Source: Eubacteriales bacterium
GTDB taxonomy: Bacteria > Bacillota > Clostridia > Lachnospirales > Lachnospiraceae
Direction of reading: 5' to 3'
Assembly: GCA_030527715.1 (NCBI GenBank)
Contig: JAUNAF010000008.1
Location: 1 to 45,439, forward strand
DNA length: 45,439 bases
This document shows positions 31,304 through 41,400 of the stretch, in pieces. Position numbers and translations under genes: made by a program. Under the pieces are notes generated by a model, which was not told the origin of the DNA, did no database searches, and was given only the letters and a program-made list of their open reading frames with translations. Numbering within the stretch: the first letter of the stretch is position 1; each line of letters opens with the position of its first letter.

Positions 31304-31919
31304 GAGACCGTTAGAGAAATATCATATCATAGAGATCGATCTGGCAAAGGAACTTGCCCATGGGATCTGTGTCAGCAACCTGGCCGTCCGTCTCGGCAGA
31401 GAGCTGGAACTTTCTGAGGAGATCTGCTATCAGCTCGGAGTCGCCGGACTGGTGCACGATATCGGAAAGCTGGAAATGGCAAAGGAGATCGGACCGGATT
31501 CCGTCAATGACCGCCTTCGTGTAGAAGAGATGCGCTATGTCAGAACACATGCGGGGCTGGGCTATATGATCCTTCGGGAGCAGGGCTATCCGGAAGAGAT
31601 CCAGAACTGGGTGCTGAATCATCATGAGAACTACGACGGCAGCGGTTATCCGTCCAATAAGGCCGGAGAGGAGATCCCGCTCGGTGCGCGCATTCTCCGT
31701 ATCTGTGATGTGTTTGCGGCGCTGACTATGGATCGACCGTATCGAAAGGCATTCGATGTCGCTACAGCGATCGAGCTGATGATCGCGGAAGTGAAGAATT
31801 TTGATATGAAGATCTTTCTGAAATTTTTAAATGTGGTGAATACGGAAGATATCTCACAGCTGATGGAACGTCAGATCCGTCAGAATCTGAGAAAGGCAGA
31901 GAAAGGGGACAGTAAATGA
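31293..31919 (+). CDS. HD-GYP domain phosphohydrolase
   Basis: A 208-residue protein made almost entirely of an HD-GYP domain, a class that hydrolyses cyclic-di-GMP or related cyclic dinucleotides. Motifs: HGICVSNLAVRLG (about 22-34), the HD pair in GLVHDIGKLEM (about 53-63), HAGLGY, and NHHENYDGSGYPSNKAG (about 109-125) containing the GYP triad, then RILRICDVFAALT. No sensor domain is attached. I chose ATG 31293; a GTG three bases upstream is also possible. It is embedded between hemZ and hisS with overlaps at both ends (11 bp and ATGA), so it is firmly part of that operon. Confidence 0.87.
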   Translation: MEDKRPLEKYHIIEIDLAKELAHGICVSNLAVRLGRELELSEEICYQLGVAGLVHDIGKLEMAKEIGPDSVNDRLRVEEMRYVRTHAGLGYMILREQGYPEEIQNWVLNHHENYDGSGYPSNKAGEEIPLGARILRICDVFAALTMDRPYRKAFDVATAIELMIAEVKNFDMKIFLKFLNVVNTEDISQLMERQIRQNLRKAEKGDSK

Positions 31920-33166
31920 GTTTAAAGAAAAAGCCGGTAACCGGCATGAAGGACATCTCACCGAGAGAGATGGAGATAAGAGACTATGTCATCGGACTGA
32001 TCAAGGAGACCTACGGAAAATTCGGATTTTCCTCGATCGAGACTCCGTGTGTGGAGCATATTGAAAATCTTTCCAGCAAGCAGGGCGGAGAAAACGAGAA
32101 GCTGATCTTCAAGATCCTGAAAAGAGGAGAAAAGCTGAAGCTGGAGAGTGCAAAAAGTGAGATCGATCTGGTAGACGGCGGTCTGCGCTACGACCTGACC
32201 GTGCCGCTTTCCAGATATTATTCCAACAACGCAAACGATCTTCCGTCACCGTTCAAGGCACTTCAGATGGGCAATGTATGGAGAGCAGACCGTCCGCAGC
32301 GCGGAAGATACCGTCAGTTCATGCAGTGCGATATCGATATCCTGGGTGAGCCGACGATCCTTGCTGAGATCGAGCTGATCCTTGCGACCTCAACGCTGGT
32401 CGGAAAACTGGATTTTGAGAATTTTACGATCCGTATCAATGACCGCCGCATCCTGAAGGCTATGGCAGCCTACAGTGGATTTGCACCGGAAAGCTTTGAT
32501 ACTGTATTTATCATTCTGGACAAGATGGACAAGATCCAGGCAGAGGGTGTCAAGGCAGAGCTTCTGGAGGAAGGCTTCGCTGAGGAGTCTATTGAGAAGT
32601 ATCTGCAGCTGTTCTCCAATGTGACCGATGATCTTGAGGGAGTACGCTATCTGAAAAATACGCTGGAAGGATTCCTGGATGCGAAGATCGCAGAGGATCT
32701 GGAGACCATCATCCGCAGTGTGGAGCAGGTAAAATCCGCAAACTTCCGTCTGGTATTTGACCCGACACTGGTGCGCGGTATGTCCTATTACACAGGACCG
32801 ATCTTCGAGATCAGCATCGACGGATTTGCAGGCAGCGTAGGAGGCGGCGGACGTTACGATGAGATGATCGGCAGATTTACCGGAAACCAGACTCCGGCCT
32901 GCGGATTCTCCATCGGATTCGAGCGTATCGTAATGCTTCTTCTTGAGAAGGATTATCAGGTACCGGGCAAGGCAAACAAAACCGCGCTTCTGATGGAAAA
33001 GGGTATGCCGACAGAGAAAATGCTGGAGGTATTTGCAGAGGCAGAGCGCCGCAGAGGTGCAGGTGAGAGCGTCAGCATCAATATGATGAAGAAAAATAAA
33101 AAGTTCCAGAAGGAACAGCTGGCAAATGAAGGATACACAGAGATCGTGGAATTCTTCGCAAGGTAG
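31916..33166 (+). CDS. hisS: Histidine--tRNA ligase
   Basis: A 416-residue class II synthetase. The N-terminal KKPVTGMKDISPREM, motif 2 in MGNVWRADRPQRGRYRQFMQCDIDILG, the histidine-specific signature LVRGMSYYTGPIFEI and motif 3 in ACGFSIGFERIVMLL are present. The anticodon-binding domain at the C-terminus (about 330-416) distinguishes it from the HisZ paralogue. The start overlaps the HD-GYP stop (ATGA), and aspS follows after 12 bp, the standard Firmicutes pair. Confidence 0.94.
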   Translation: MSLKKKPVTGMKDISPREMEIRDYVIGLIKETYGKFGFSSIETPCVEHIENLSSKQGGENEKLIFKILKRGEKLKLESAKSEIDLVDGGLRYDLTVPLSRYYSNNANDLPSPFKALQMGNVWRADRPQRGRYRQFMQCDIDILGEPTILAEIELILATSTLVGKLDFENFTIRINDRRILKAMAAYSGFAPESFDTVFIILDKMDKIQAEGVKAELLEEGFAEESIEKYLQLFSNVTDDLEGVRYLKNTLEGFLDAKIAEDLETIIRSVEQVKSANFRLVFDPTLVRGMSYYTGPIFEISIDGFAGSVGGGGRYDEMIGRFTGNQTPACGFSIGFERIVMLLLEKDYQVPGKANKTALLMEKGMPTEKMLEVFAEAERRRGAGESVSINMMKKNKKFQKEQLANEGYTEIVEFFAR

Positions 33167-33178
33167 GAGGAAAGAAAA

Positions 33179-34969
33179 ATGGCAGAGTCAATGAAGGGAC
33201 TGCACAGGTCCCACAGATGTGCTGAAGTTACCAAGGAGATGATCGGCAGCAAGGTCACTCTGATGGGCTGGGTACAGAAAACCAGAAATAAAGGCGGAAT
33301 CGTCTTCGTCGATCTGAGAGACCGTTCCGGTATCATGCAGCTGATCTTTGAGAACGGCAGCATCGATGAGAACGGATTCGAGCGTGCAGGACACCTGCGC
33401 AGCGAATTCGTTATCGCAGTAACAGGTATCGTGGAGAAGCGTTCCGGTGCAGTCAATGAGAATCTGAAAACCGGTGAGCTGGAAGTCAGAGTGGATTCCC
33501 TGCGCATTCTCGCAGAGGCAGAGACACCGCCGTTCCCGATCGAGGAGAATGCAAAGACCAGAGAAGAGCTCAGACTGAAATATCGTTATCTGGATCTGCG
33601 CCGTCCGGACCTTCAGAGAAACCTGATGATGCGTTCTCAGGTAACCACTCTGGTCCGTCAGTTTATGGCAAATGAGGGCTTTCTGGAGATCGAAACACCG
33701 ACACTCTGCAAGAGTACTCCGGAGGGTGCAAGAGACTACCTTGTTCCGAGCCGTGTGCATCCGGGCAGCTTCTATGCACTGCCGCAGAGCCCGCAGCTGT
33801 TCAAGCAGCTTCTGATGTGCTCCGGATATGACCGTTATATCCAGATCGCCCGCTGCTATCGTGATGAGGATCTTCGTGCAGACAGACAGCCGGAGTTCAC
33901 ACAGATCGATATGGAGCTTTCCTTCGTGGATGTGGATGATGTCATCGATGTCAATGAGCGTCTGCTGGCTTACCTGTTCAAGGAGGTTCTCGGAGTGGAG
34001 GTTGCTCTTCCAATCCAGAGAATGACCTGGAAAGAGGCAATGAACCGTTTCGGTTCTGACAAGCCGGATCTTCGTTTCGGTATGGAGCTGACTGATGTAT
34101 CAGAGGTCGTGAAGGACTCTGAGTTCGTGGTATTCAAGAATGCCCTGGAGGCAGGCGGAAGCGTGCGCGGTATCAACGCCAAGGGTCAGGAAAGCATGCC
34201 GCGTAAGAAGATCGACAAGCTGGTCGAGTTTGCAAAGGGCTACGGTGCAAAGGGACTGGCATACATTGCGATCGGTCAGGACGGTACGGTGAAGTCTTCC
34301 TTCGCAAAGTTTATGACAGAGGAGGAGATGCAGGCACTGATCTCTGCAATGCAGGGTGAGAACGGAGACCTTCTGCTCTTCGCTGCAGATAAGACAAAGC
34401 TGGTATGGGATGTGCTCGGTGCACTCCGTCTGGAGCTGGCTGAGCAGATGGGACTGCTCGACAAGAACGAGTACCGCTTCGTGTGGATCACAGAGTTCCC
34501 GCTGCTTGAGTGGTCTGAGGAAGAGAACAGATTCACCGCAATGCATCATCCGTTCACTATGCCGATGGAGGAGGATCTTGAGTATATCGATTCTGATCCG
34601 GGCAGAGTGCGCGCGAAAGCATATGATATTGTATTAAATGGTAATGAGATCGGCGGAGGAAGTGTCAGAATCCACCAGAATGATATTCAGGAAAAGATGT
34701 TTGAGGCACTTGGATTCACCAAGGAGCGTGCATACGAGCAGTTCGGCTTCCTTCTGGATGCGTTCAAGTACGGAGTACCGCCTCACGCAGGACTTGCCTA
34801 TGGTCTGGACCGTCTGGTCATGCTGATGGCAAAGATGGACAGCATCCGCGATGTCATTGCATTCCCGAAAGTAAAAGACGCATCGGATCTGATGACCAAT
34901 GCGCCTGAACGTGTAGAAGAAAAACAGCTTAAGGAACTCGGAATTGAGGTGGAGGAGCAGCTGGATTAA
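33179..34969 (+). CDS. aspS: Aspartate--tRNA ligase
   Basis: A 596-residue class II synthetase with the bacterial-type GAD insertion. An OB-fold anticodon domain (about 1-110) has GWVQKTRNKGGIVFVDLRDRS. The catalytic core has IETPTLCKSTPEGARDYLVPS, motif 2 in RCYRDEDLRADRQPEFTQIDME and motif 3 GLAYGLDRLVMLM. The GAD domain lies about 285-420. The ATG follows AGGAGGAAAGAAAA. The stop overlaps the stop of the convergent lipoprotein gene by 4 bp, with no terminator between. Confidence 0.97.
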   Translation: MAESMKGLHRSHRCAEVTKEMIGSKVTLMGWVQKTRNKGGIVFVDLRDRSGIMQLIFENGSIDENGFERAGHLRSEFVIAVTGIVEKRSGAVNENLKTGELEVRVDSLRILAEAETPPFPIEENAKTREELRLKYRYLDLRRPDLQRNLMMRSQVTTLVRQFMANEGFLEIETPTLCKSTPEGARDYLVPSRVHPGSFYALPQSPQLFKQLLMCSGYDRYIQIARCYRDEDLRADRQPEFTQIDMELSFVDVDDVIDVNERLLAYLFKEVLGVEVALPIQRMTWKEAMNRFGSDKPDLRFGMELTDVSEVVKDSEFVVFKNALEAGGSVRGINAKGQESMPRKKIDKLVEFAKGYGAKGLAYIAIGQDGTVKSSFAKFMTEEEMQALISAMQGENGDLLLFAADKTKLVWDVLGALRLELAEQMGLLDKNEYRFVWITEFPLLEWSEEENRFTAMHHPFTMPMEEDLEYIDSDPGRVRAKAYDIVLNGNEIGGGSVRIHQNDIQEKMFEALGFTKERAYEQFGFLLDAFKYGVPPHAGLAYGLDRLVMLMAKMDSIRDVIAFPKVKDASDLMTNAPERVEEKQLKELGIEVEEQLD

Positions 34970-36036
34970 TCCAGCGCCTCGACCGCACCTGAGATTCCTC
35001 CAAGCAGAGCATCTGTAAAACTGTCATTCAGAACAGCGACCCAGAAGTGGCCGTTGTTGTACAGCGGAACCTGAATGGTATGTACGGTGCTCTGCTTTTT
35101 TGTGTTCAGAGCTTCCATCAGGATCTCGCCGGTTTTCTGTGTCAGTTCATCCTCAGATGCACGGATGGACTCTGTAGTTTTTGCATAATCAAGCAGAGAT
35201 GCACGGTAGGTCTGCATGATAGGCTCGAGATCGAGACTGGTCAGGTAGAGCGTGACCTCTGCAGTATCGCCGTCGATACGGCTCTCTCCGATCTGATAGG
35301 AAAAGAGTGAGGAGATCTGCTCGAGCAGCAGTCCGTCGAGCTTTTCGGACAGATCGCTGTTCACCTGAAAGATATCATTGACATTCAGGTAGGATTTCCA
35401 CTGTACGGCGGTAAAATCAGAAAAATGCGAGAGGGTGATATCCAGTGCCTCCTTCGGGGACAGCAGGTATCTGTCATTGAGAAAAGCGACCAGACCGCCG
35501 GTCAGACCGTCCGCAAGGGCAGCATCCTCAACAAGGTACCATTCCTCATCCTTTTTCGTGAGCTGAATGTCGATCTCCGTCGTCTTTCGGTCATAGCTGT
35601 GTTCTGTCAGATATTGCTGCATCATGGAAAGGCAGGCGGCAAGACTGACATCTGTCTCAGAGGAAGAGGTGAGCGAGGACTCGATCATACCCCGGCACAG
35701 ATCCTTGGCCAGCTGCTCCGCATCCAGATTTGTGATCTGCACATGAACCGTGGACGTGCTGCCGTCCTCTGAAAGGGAGGAGGAGAGGATCTTAAACTTA
35801 AAATCCTTGTAAAACAGCTTGATCGCCTCTGCAATGTCAGCCACATTCTCCTGAATATCCTCGTGGAAAAGCGAGCCTTCCTCATGGGTAAGAAAGGATG
35901 TGATTGTGTCCGTATTCATCCCCCGTATCAGATTCAATTCCTCTCTCACTGCTTTCTCAGGACCGGCATAACCGCAGCCGGAAAGTGAAAACAGGAAAAA
36001 GAACAGTGGCAGAGTCAGACTGATTCGTCGTTTCAT
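34966..36036 (-). CDS. Lipoprotein, DUF5105-like
   Basis: A 356-residue predicted surface lipoprotein. The signal peptide ends FSLSGCGYAG with the acylated Cys at residue 21. The mature part begins with the PEKAVREELNLIRGMNTD pattern seen in DUF5105-type proteins and continues as two similar alpha/beta stretches (about 40-175 and 190-330), each with alternating hydrophobic strands (VHVQITNLDAEQL; VTLYLTSLDLEPIM), suggesting an internal duplication. Function is unknown. The ATG at 36036 follows GGAGAAAATGGT. Its own promoter lies upstream; it is convergent with aspS. Confidence 0.72.
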   Translation of the reverse strand: MKRRISLTLPLFFFLFSLSGCGYAGPEKAVREELNLIRGMNTDTITSFLTHEEGSLFHEDIQENVADIAEAIKLFYKDFKFKILSSSLSEDGSTSTVHVQITNLDAEQLAKDLCRGMIESSLTSSSETDVSLAACLSMMQQYLTEHSYDRKTTEIDIQLTKKDEEWYLVEDAALADGLTGGLVAFLNDRYLLSPKEALDITLSHFSDFTAVQWKSYLNVNDIFQVNSDLSEKLDGLLLEQISSLFSYQIGESRIDGDTAEVTLYLTSLDLEPIMQTYRASLLDYAKTTESIRASEDELTQKTGEILMEALNTKKQSTVHTIQVPLYNNGHFWVAVLNDSFTDALLGGISGAVEALD

Positions 36037-36093
36037 ACCATTTTCTCCTTCCGTATCTCATCAATTTTGCGTAAATTCTGCATAATTTTCTCT

Positions 36094-36122
36094 ATTTTAT
36101 ATGAAAATGCCTAAATTGTCAA
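36094..36122 (-). promoter_or_regulatory. Promoter of the DUF5105-like lipoprotein
   Basis: On the minus strand TTGACA (36122-36117), a 17-bp spacer and TAAAAT (36099-36094). Confidence 0.75.
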
Positions 36123-36161
36123 ATTTGAGGCGGTTTGTGAAAATAATGTGAAAAGGAAAGT

Positions 36162-36190
36162 TTGTCGTGCATTTGTAAAATCATTATGCT
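36162..36190 (+). promoter_or_regulatory. Promoter of the exporter operon
   Basis: TTGTCG (36162-36167), a 17-bp spacer and TATGCT (36185-36190), 47 bp before the first adaptor gene. Confidence 0.45.
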
Positions 36191-36237
36191 AATATGATGA
36201 TTGGAGTAAACTGCAAACAGAAAAAGGTGGTATATAA

Positions 36238-37710
36238 ATGAAGAAAAGAAAGGTAGCGATAGCTCTGATTCTGGCAGCTGTGCTGGCCGGCGGCGGTGTA
36301 TTTTATTACCGCATGCGAAGCGGCGGCAAGGTCGGAAAGAATGAGCAGGTCGTTTTTGTGGACTCTGTCGGCAATATTACAGGTGTCACGGCAAACAATG
36401 GTCTGATCCCGCGTTTTGCCGGAGTGGTCGAAGCGCAGAAGACACAGGGGATCGAAGCGGACAGCGGTATGAAGGTGAAGGATACCTTCGTGAGCGTCGG
36501 ACAGGAAGTCACCGCAGGAACCAGACTGTTCAGCTATGATACGGATGAGGCTCAGGACAGCATCACACAGCTGGAGATCGATATTGAAAATAATGAGATC
36601 TCGATCGAATCCTCGAAGGCTCAGAAGCAGACGCTTGAGAACGAAAAGAGCAAGGCATCTGAGAAGGAGCAGCTTTCCTATACGACGCAGATCATGACGA
36701 TCGAAAACTCCATCAAGCGCTATGAGTATGAAAATAAGAGCAAACAGGCTGAGATGGAGAGTCTGCAGAAAAAGATCACAAATTCTGTAGTGACCAGCCC
36801 GATCGACGGTATCGTAAAGAGCATCAAAAGTTCGACCGGCAATGATACGGATACCTCGGACAATTCAAATGCCTATATTACGATCATGCAGACCGGAGAG
36901 TATCGTGTAAAGGGAATGATCAATGAGCAGAATGTTCAGCAGATCTACGAAGGCATGACGGCAGTGATCCGTTCAAGGGTAGATGAAAATCTCACCTGGA
37001 CCGGCACCGTGGCATCGATCGACAGAGAAAATGCGACGAGCAGCTCCAGTTCTGACTACGGAAGCAGTGACAGTTCCATGTCCAGTTCCAGCTCCTACCC
37101 GTTTTATGTGCAGCTGGAATCTTCCGATGGACTGATGCTTGGACAGCATGTGTATATCGAAGAAAATCAGGGACAGGGCGAAGTAAAAGAAGGCATGTGG
37201 CTGGATGATTACTACTTCATCACAGATGACAGTGGGGAAGTTACTCCGTATGTCTGGGCAGCGGGAAGCAACGACCGTCTGGAAAAACGTCAGCTGACAC
37301 TCGGAGAGTATGATCAGGACAATTTCAAATATCAGGTGCTGGATGGTCTGACAGCGGAGGATTATATTGCTTATCCGGAGGAGGATTACACTGAGGGAAT
37401 CGCCGTGACCAGAAACATAGATCAGGTAGTCTATAGCGGTGATGACTCAGATTACAGTGAATATGAGTATTCCAGTGATGACTTCGGCGATGATTACAGT
37501 GACGAGGACAGTTACAGCGATAACGTGATTATAGATGATTCGTCCGATGATGAATTTGAGACCTACAGCTATGATGACGATGATTCCTCAGACTATGTCA
37601 TTGAGGACAATGATGCAAACGAAGCAGCAGCCGCAGCTGAGGCAGCTGCAGCGGAAGCCGCTGTTGCAGACATACAGGTGATCGGCGGAGCTGACGAAGA
37701 TGCAGAATAA
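36238..37710 (+). CDS. Exporter adaptor (HlyD/MacA-like) with acidic tail
   Basis: A 490-residue membrane-fusion/adaptor subunit of an ABC exporter. One N-terminal membrane helix (about 6-24); lipoyl half one (about 73-102, EADSGMKVKDTFVSVGQEV); coiled-coil hairpin (about 105-182); lipoyl half two (about 184-200, VTSPIDGIVKSI); beta-barrel (about 212-310) interrupted by a Ser-rich loop (268-286); then a membrane-proximal domain to about 400. Residues 401-490 are an unusual Asp/Ser/Tyr-rich, then Ala/Glu-rich tail not found in standard MacA. In Gram-positives such adaptors stand outside the membrane and bind the FtsX-type permease. First gene of a four-gene operon; ATG 36238 follows AAAAGGTGG. 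Confidence 0.85.
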   Translation: MKKRKVAIALILAAVLAGGGVFYYRMRSGGKVGKNEQVVFVDSVGNITGVTANNGLIPRFAGVVEAQKTQGIEADSGMKVKDTFVSVGQEVTAGTRLFSYDTDEAQDSITQLEIDIENNEISIESSKAQKQTLENEKSKASEKEQLSYTTQIMTIENSIKRYEYENKSKQAEMESLQKKITNSVVTSPIDGIVKSIKSSTGNDTDTSDNSNAYITIMQTGEYRVKGMINEQNVQQIYEGMTAVIRSRVDENLTWTGTVASIDRENATSSSSSDYGSSDSSMSSSSSYPFYVQLESSDGLMLGQHVYIEENQGQGEVKEGMWLDDYYFITDDSGEVTPYVWAAGSNDRLEKRQLTLGEYDQDNFKYQVLDGLTAEDYIAYPEEDYTEGIAVTRNIDQVVYSGDDSDYSEYEYSSDDFGDDYSDEDSYSDNVIIDDSSDDEFETYSYDDDDSSDYVIEDNDANEAAAAAEAAAAEAAVADIQVIGGADEDAE

Positions 37711-37728
37711 AAGCAGGGATGTGTGAAC

Positions 37729-38418
37729 ATGATTTTGGAGTTAAATGATATCTGTAAGGATTATATCACCGGAAAGCTGGTGGTCCCGGCGCTCAAGGAT
37801 GTAACTCTTCATGTCGAAGAGGGGGAGTATGTAGCGATCATGGGACCGTCCGGATCCGGAAAGTCTACACTGATGAATATTATCGGATGCCTGGATGAAC
37901 CGACAAGCGGAAGCTTTCTGCTGAACGGTAAAAATGTCATCGGTCTTTCAGAAAATGAGATCGCCGATGAGCGTCTGAACAATATCGGCTTTGTATTTCA
38001 GACATTCCAGCTGCTTCCGAAGCAGACTGCTCTGGACAATGTTGCACTGCCGCTGATCTACGCGGGAGTCTCAAAGCGTGAGCGCAGAGCAAGGGCAGCA
38101 GTTGCACTGGAGCGTGTAGGGCTGGCAGAGCGTATGGACTTTCTCCCGACGCAGCTCTCCGGAGGACAGAAGCAGAGAGTTGCGATCGCAAGAGCTATGG
38201 TGAACAATCCGAAGATCCTGCTGGCAGATGAGCCGACAGGAGCGCTGGATTCCAAGTCCAGTATTCAGGTGCTGGAGCTGTTTGAAAAGCTGAACCGTGA
38301 GGGTGTGACTGTCATTATGATCACACATGATTCCTCGGTTGCAAGGCATGCAAAGCGGACGGTTTATATTTTTGACGGTGAACTTTCGGAAGTGAAACGT
38401 CAGGAGGAGTTAATATAA
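37729..38418 (+). CDS. ABC transporter ATP-binding protein (MacB/LolD type)
   Basis: A 229-residue ATPase. Walker A GPSGSGKST (about 39-47), Q-loop FQTFQLLP, signature LSGGQKQRVAIARAM (about 140-154), Walker B ILLADEPTGALD and H-loop MITHDSS are all intact. MacB/LolD-type ATPases pair with FtsX-fold permeases and drive mechanical export rather than classical transport. I chose ATG 37729, 9 nt after AGGGA; a GTG six bases upstream is also possible. The stop overlaps the next start (TAATG). Confidence 0.95.
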   Translation: MILELNDICKDYITGKLVVPALKDVTLHVEEGEYVAIMGPSGSGKSTLMNIIGCLDEPTSGSFLLNGKNVIGLSENEIADERLNNIGFVFQTFQLLPKQTALDNVALPLIYAGVSKRERRARAAVALERVGLAERMDFLPTQLSGGQKQRVAIARAMVNNPKILLADEPTGALDSKSSIQVLELFEKLNREGVTVIMITHDSSVARHAKRTVYIFDGELSEVKRQEELI

Positions 38419-41400
38419 TGAAAAAGAAAGGCAGATGGAAAAAACTGCTGGTGCTGGTGATCGTGCTGGCAGCAGTGGGCGGCGGTTCTGTTTACGGAGT
38501 GCGTTATCTGCTGAAGCGTAACAGCACTGCGGTAGATGTGATAGCAGTATCTCAGGTGGACAGATCGGAATGGGTTGACTGGGATTCGGACCAGGGCGAC
38601 AGTTACGGCACAGTAACCTCAGATATGAACCAGGAGATCAGCCCTTCGGATGATCAGGTCATAGAGGAAGTATTTGTCGATGTCGGCAGTGAGGTCAAGG
38701 TTGGAGACAAGCTGTTAAAATACGATACGACTCTGCTGCAGCTGGATCAGGAGCTTCAGGATCTGAATGTGCAGAGTCTGAAACTTGAACTGGAGTCTGC
38801 AGAGGCAGATCTGGTCAAGCTGAAAAACACGACACCGGTCGTAAAATCAGGCGGAAGTACAAATACAGGCACCGGAAGTGATCCGATCGACATTGATTCA
38901 GATGATGATGCGGACGATAGTGACGACAGTGATGACAACGATGCTGACGACAGTGATGACGATCTCGCCATGCAGGCAGTTGAGAGAAAAGTTGTCATGA
39001 GCGGTCAGGAGGAAGAGTTTTTCCTTGAGGAAACAGAAGCAGAGGATGACACTGAAGCACCTGCATCCGAGGAAGTGATCACTGCTGAGGAGGAACAGTT
39101 CAGCGCGGAAACAGTGACGGAACAGCAGGAGTCAGAGGAAGAGGAACTGATTCTGAACGAAGAAACCCCAGGCACCATGACAGATCCGAATACCGGAGAA
39201 CAGACTCCGTCAGACGATGCCACGGCTGTGATCGCAGATCCGAACCAGGTGAAAGAAGCTTCATCTGAGGTAAAGGAAGGTGAGGAGGCAGCACCGCTGC
39301 ACAATCAGAGCCTGACCGGTCTGCTTGCCGGAATGACACTGGCAGAGAAAACGGAAAATGAGGAGAGGCATCTTCTTGCAGACAGCAGAGAGCAGGAAGG
39401 CGAGGAGCCGAAGACTGCTCAGATCGGCAGTCGGGTATATCTGAAACTGCATTTTAAAGAGAATGCAGAAGAACAGTTTGTACAGCGGAATACCTATGCA
39501 CTGACGATTCACGGCATTACGCTGGAGGAAAGTCTGAGCGGTACGATCGTCTATGAAACAGACGATGAAACAGATGAGGAAAAGAAGGAAATCGGTGGAT
39601 TTACACTGACACAGAACGAGCACAGCACTGCCGAAGATGGTGTGGTCACACTTACGATGGCCTTCCACGACGGACTGAGCGAGGCTCAGCAGCAGGGACT
39701 GTTGACAAAAATAACTCTGGAGACGGCGCTGAAGAGTGAAGAGCTGACCTCTGAGGAAGTATCGATCCATACCTCAGAGCAGCGAGAGGATGACATTACG
39801 ATCAAACTGAAAAAACAGTCGGAGGAGCCGGAAACAGAGTCTGAGACGGCTGTTTCTGAATCCGAGACGGCAGCGTCAGAATCTGAGACAGCAGCATCGG
39901 AGTCGGAGATCCTGATTGGGGAATCCGAACTGACGGAGGATGTGCAGGTTCAGAGCGCAGGGGATCAGGCAGATTCACAGGAAATTATTCAGGAAAATGA
40001 AAATCCGCAGGACCCATCGGCAGTAACAGCAGAGCCGACCCCGGAAGCGACAGCAGAAGCCGGCTCAGAAGCGGCATCGGAAGTGACCGGAGCCGGAGAA
40101 ACGCCGGCAGTTTCCGGTGAAGAAAATCCTTCCGGAAGCGAAGACGTGCAGGGACAGAATGCAGAGGCAGGTAATGAAGAACCGGTGGTTTCAAATTCGG
40201 AGTCTGAAGTGGGAGACGAACCACAGTCAGAGGATCCGCAGACATTTGAAACCGAGGATACAGAAGCACCGGAAGTGTCTGAGACAGAAGAGACAGAGGC
40301 TCCGACGGAAAATCCGGCAGATGCACCTGCAACGGATGCGATCGATATCGTTATTGAATGGAATCATGGCACAAATGATTTCCTGAAGCGTCCGAAGAGC
40401 GCGAATATCTATTTCTATCAGAAGTCTGAGCCGGACAAGGCGCCGTATACGATCTATATGACTGCGGACCGCGCAGGTACAGACACAGGTTCTGCAAGTT
40501 TCTCTGAGGGAGAGACAGAAATAACCTCTGAGACAGTGAGCAGTGAAGTGGTTCCTGAGCAGGAAACTGATATCGGAGTTTCACCGCAGGGAACGATCGA
40601 GGAAGAGCCGGACACTTCCACAGAGACCTGGAAAAAGATCGGCATTGCCTGGGAGGCAGAATACGGAAAGGATGCTTATACAGTCGCAGTTGTTGAGCAG
40701 AATTATATTCCGACCATCAGCTGGGAGGAAAATGTCCTGACGATCAAGATGAACTATCTGGAGCCGCAGGATTCCCCGCTGAGCAGACTGGAGGCACTGG
40801 CACAGCTGGATTTCTTCTCAGGATATGACGGCAAGTATTACAAGGGCAGCGGAACTGCAGAAGATCCGTATATCTTCTTTGTGACTGACGGCGTCATCAT
40901 TCGAAGCGGTTTTGTCAACTGGGTACTTGGCTTTAACGAAGAAGGAACGCAGCGAATTTCTGACGGATATCATGTCCGTCTGGAGATCAGAGAGTCTGAT
41001 ACGATCACAGGTGCCTTTATCCGAAGTGTTTCTCTGGATGGAACGATCCGAATGGATCACGGATATGGTCCGGGTACTTACTGGATCTTCTCAAGTGACA
41101 CCGGAATCGTGCGCTATGAGGAAAATGTTCCGGATCCGCCGAATGAAAATCCGGATGATCCGGACAATCCGGACAACCCGGATAATCCGGACGATCCGGG
41201 CTGGGATGACAATGGTGACGGTTATACCGCAGAAGAACTTGCTGCTGCGATCAAAGCCAAGGAACGGGAGATCCGTGAGCTGAAGGTGGATATCAAAGAG
41301 GCAGAACTGAAGCTGAGGAAATACAACCGCCAGATGGAGGAAAGTACCGTTCTCAGTATCGTAAACGGATATGTAAAATCCATCGGAACAAGTGACGACA

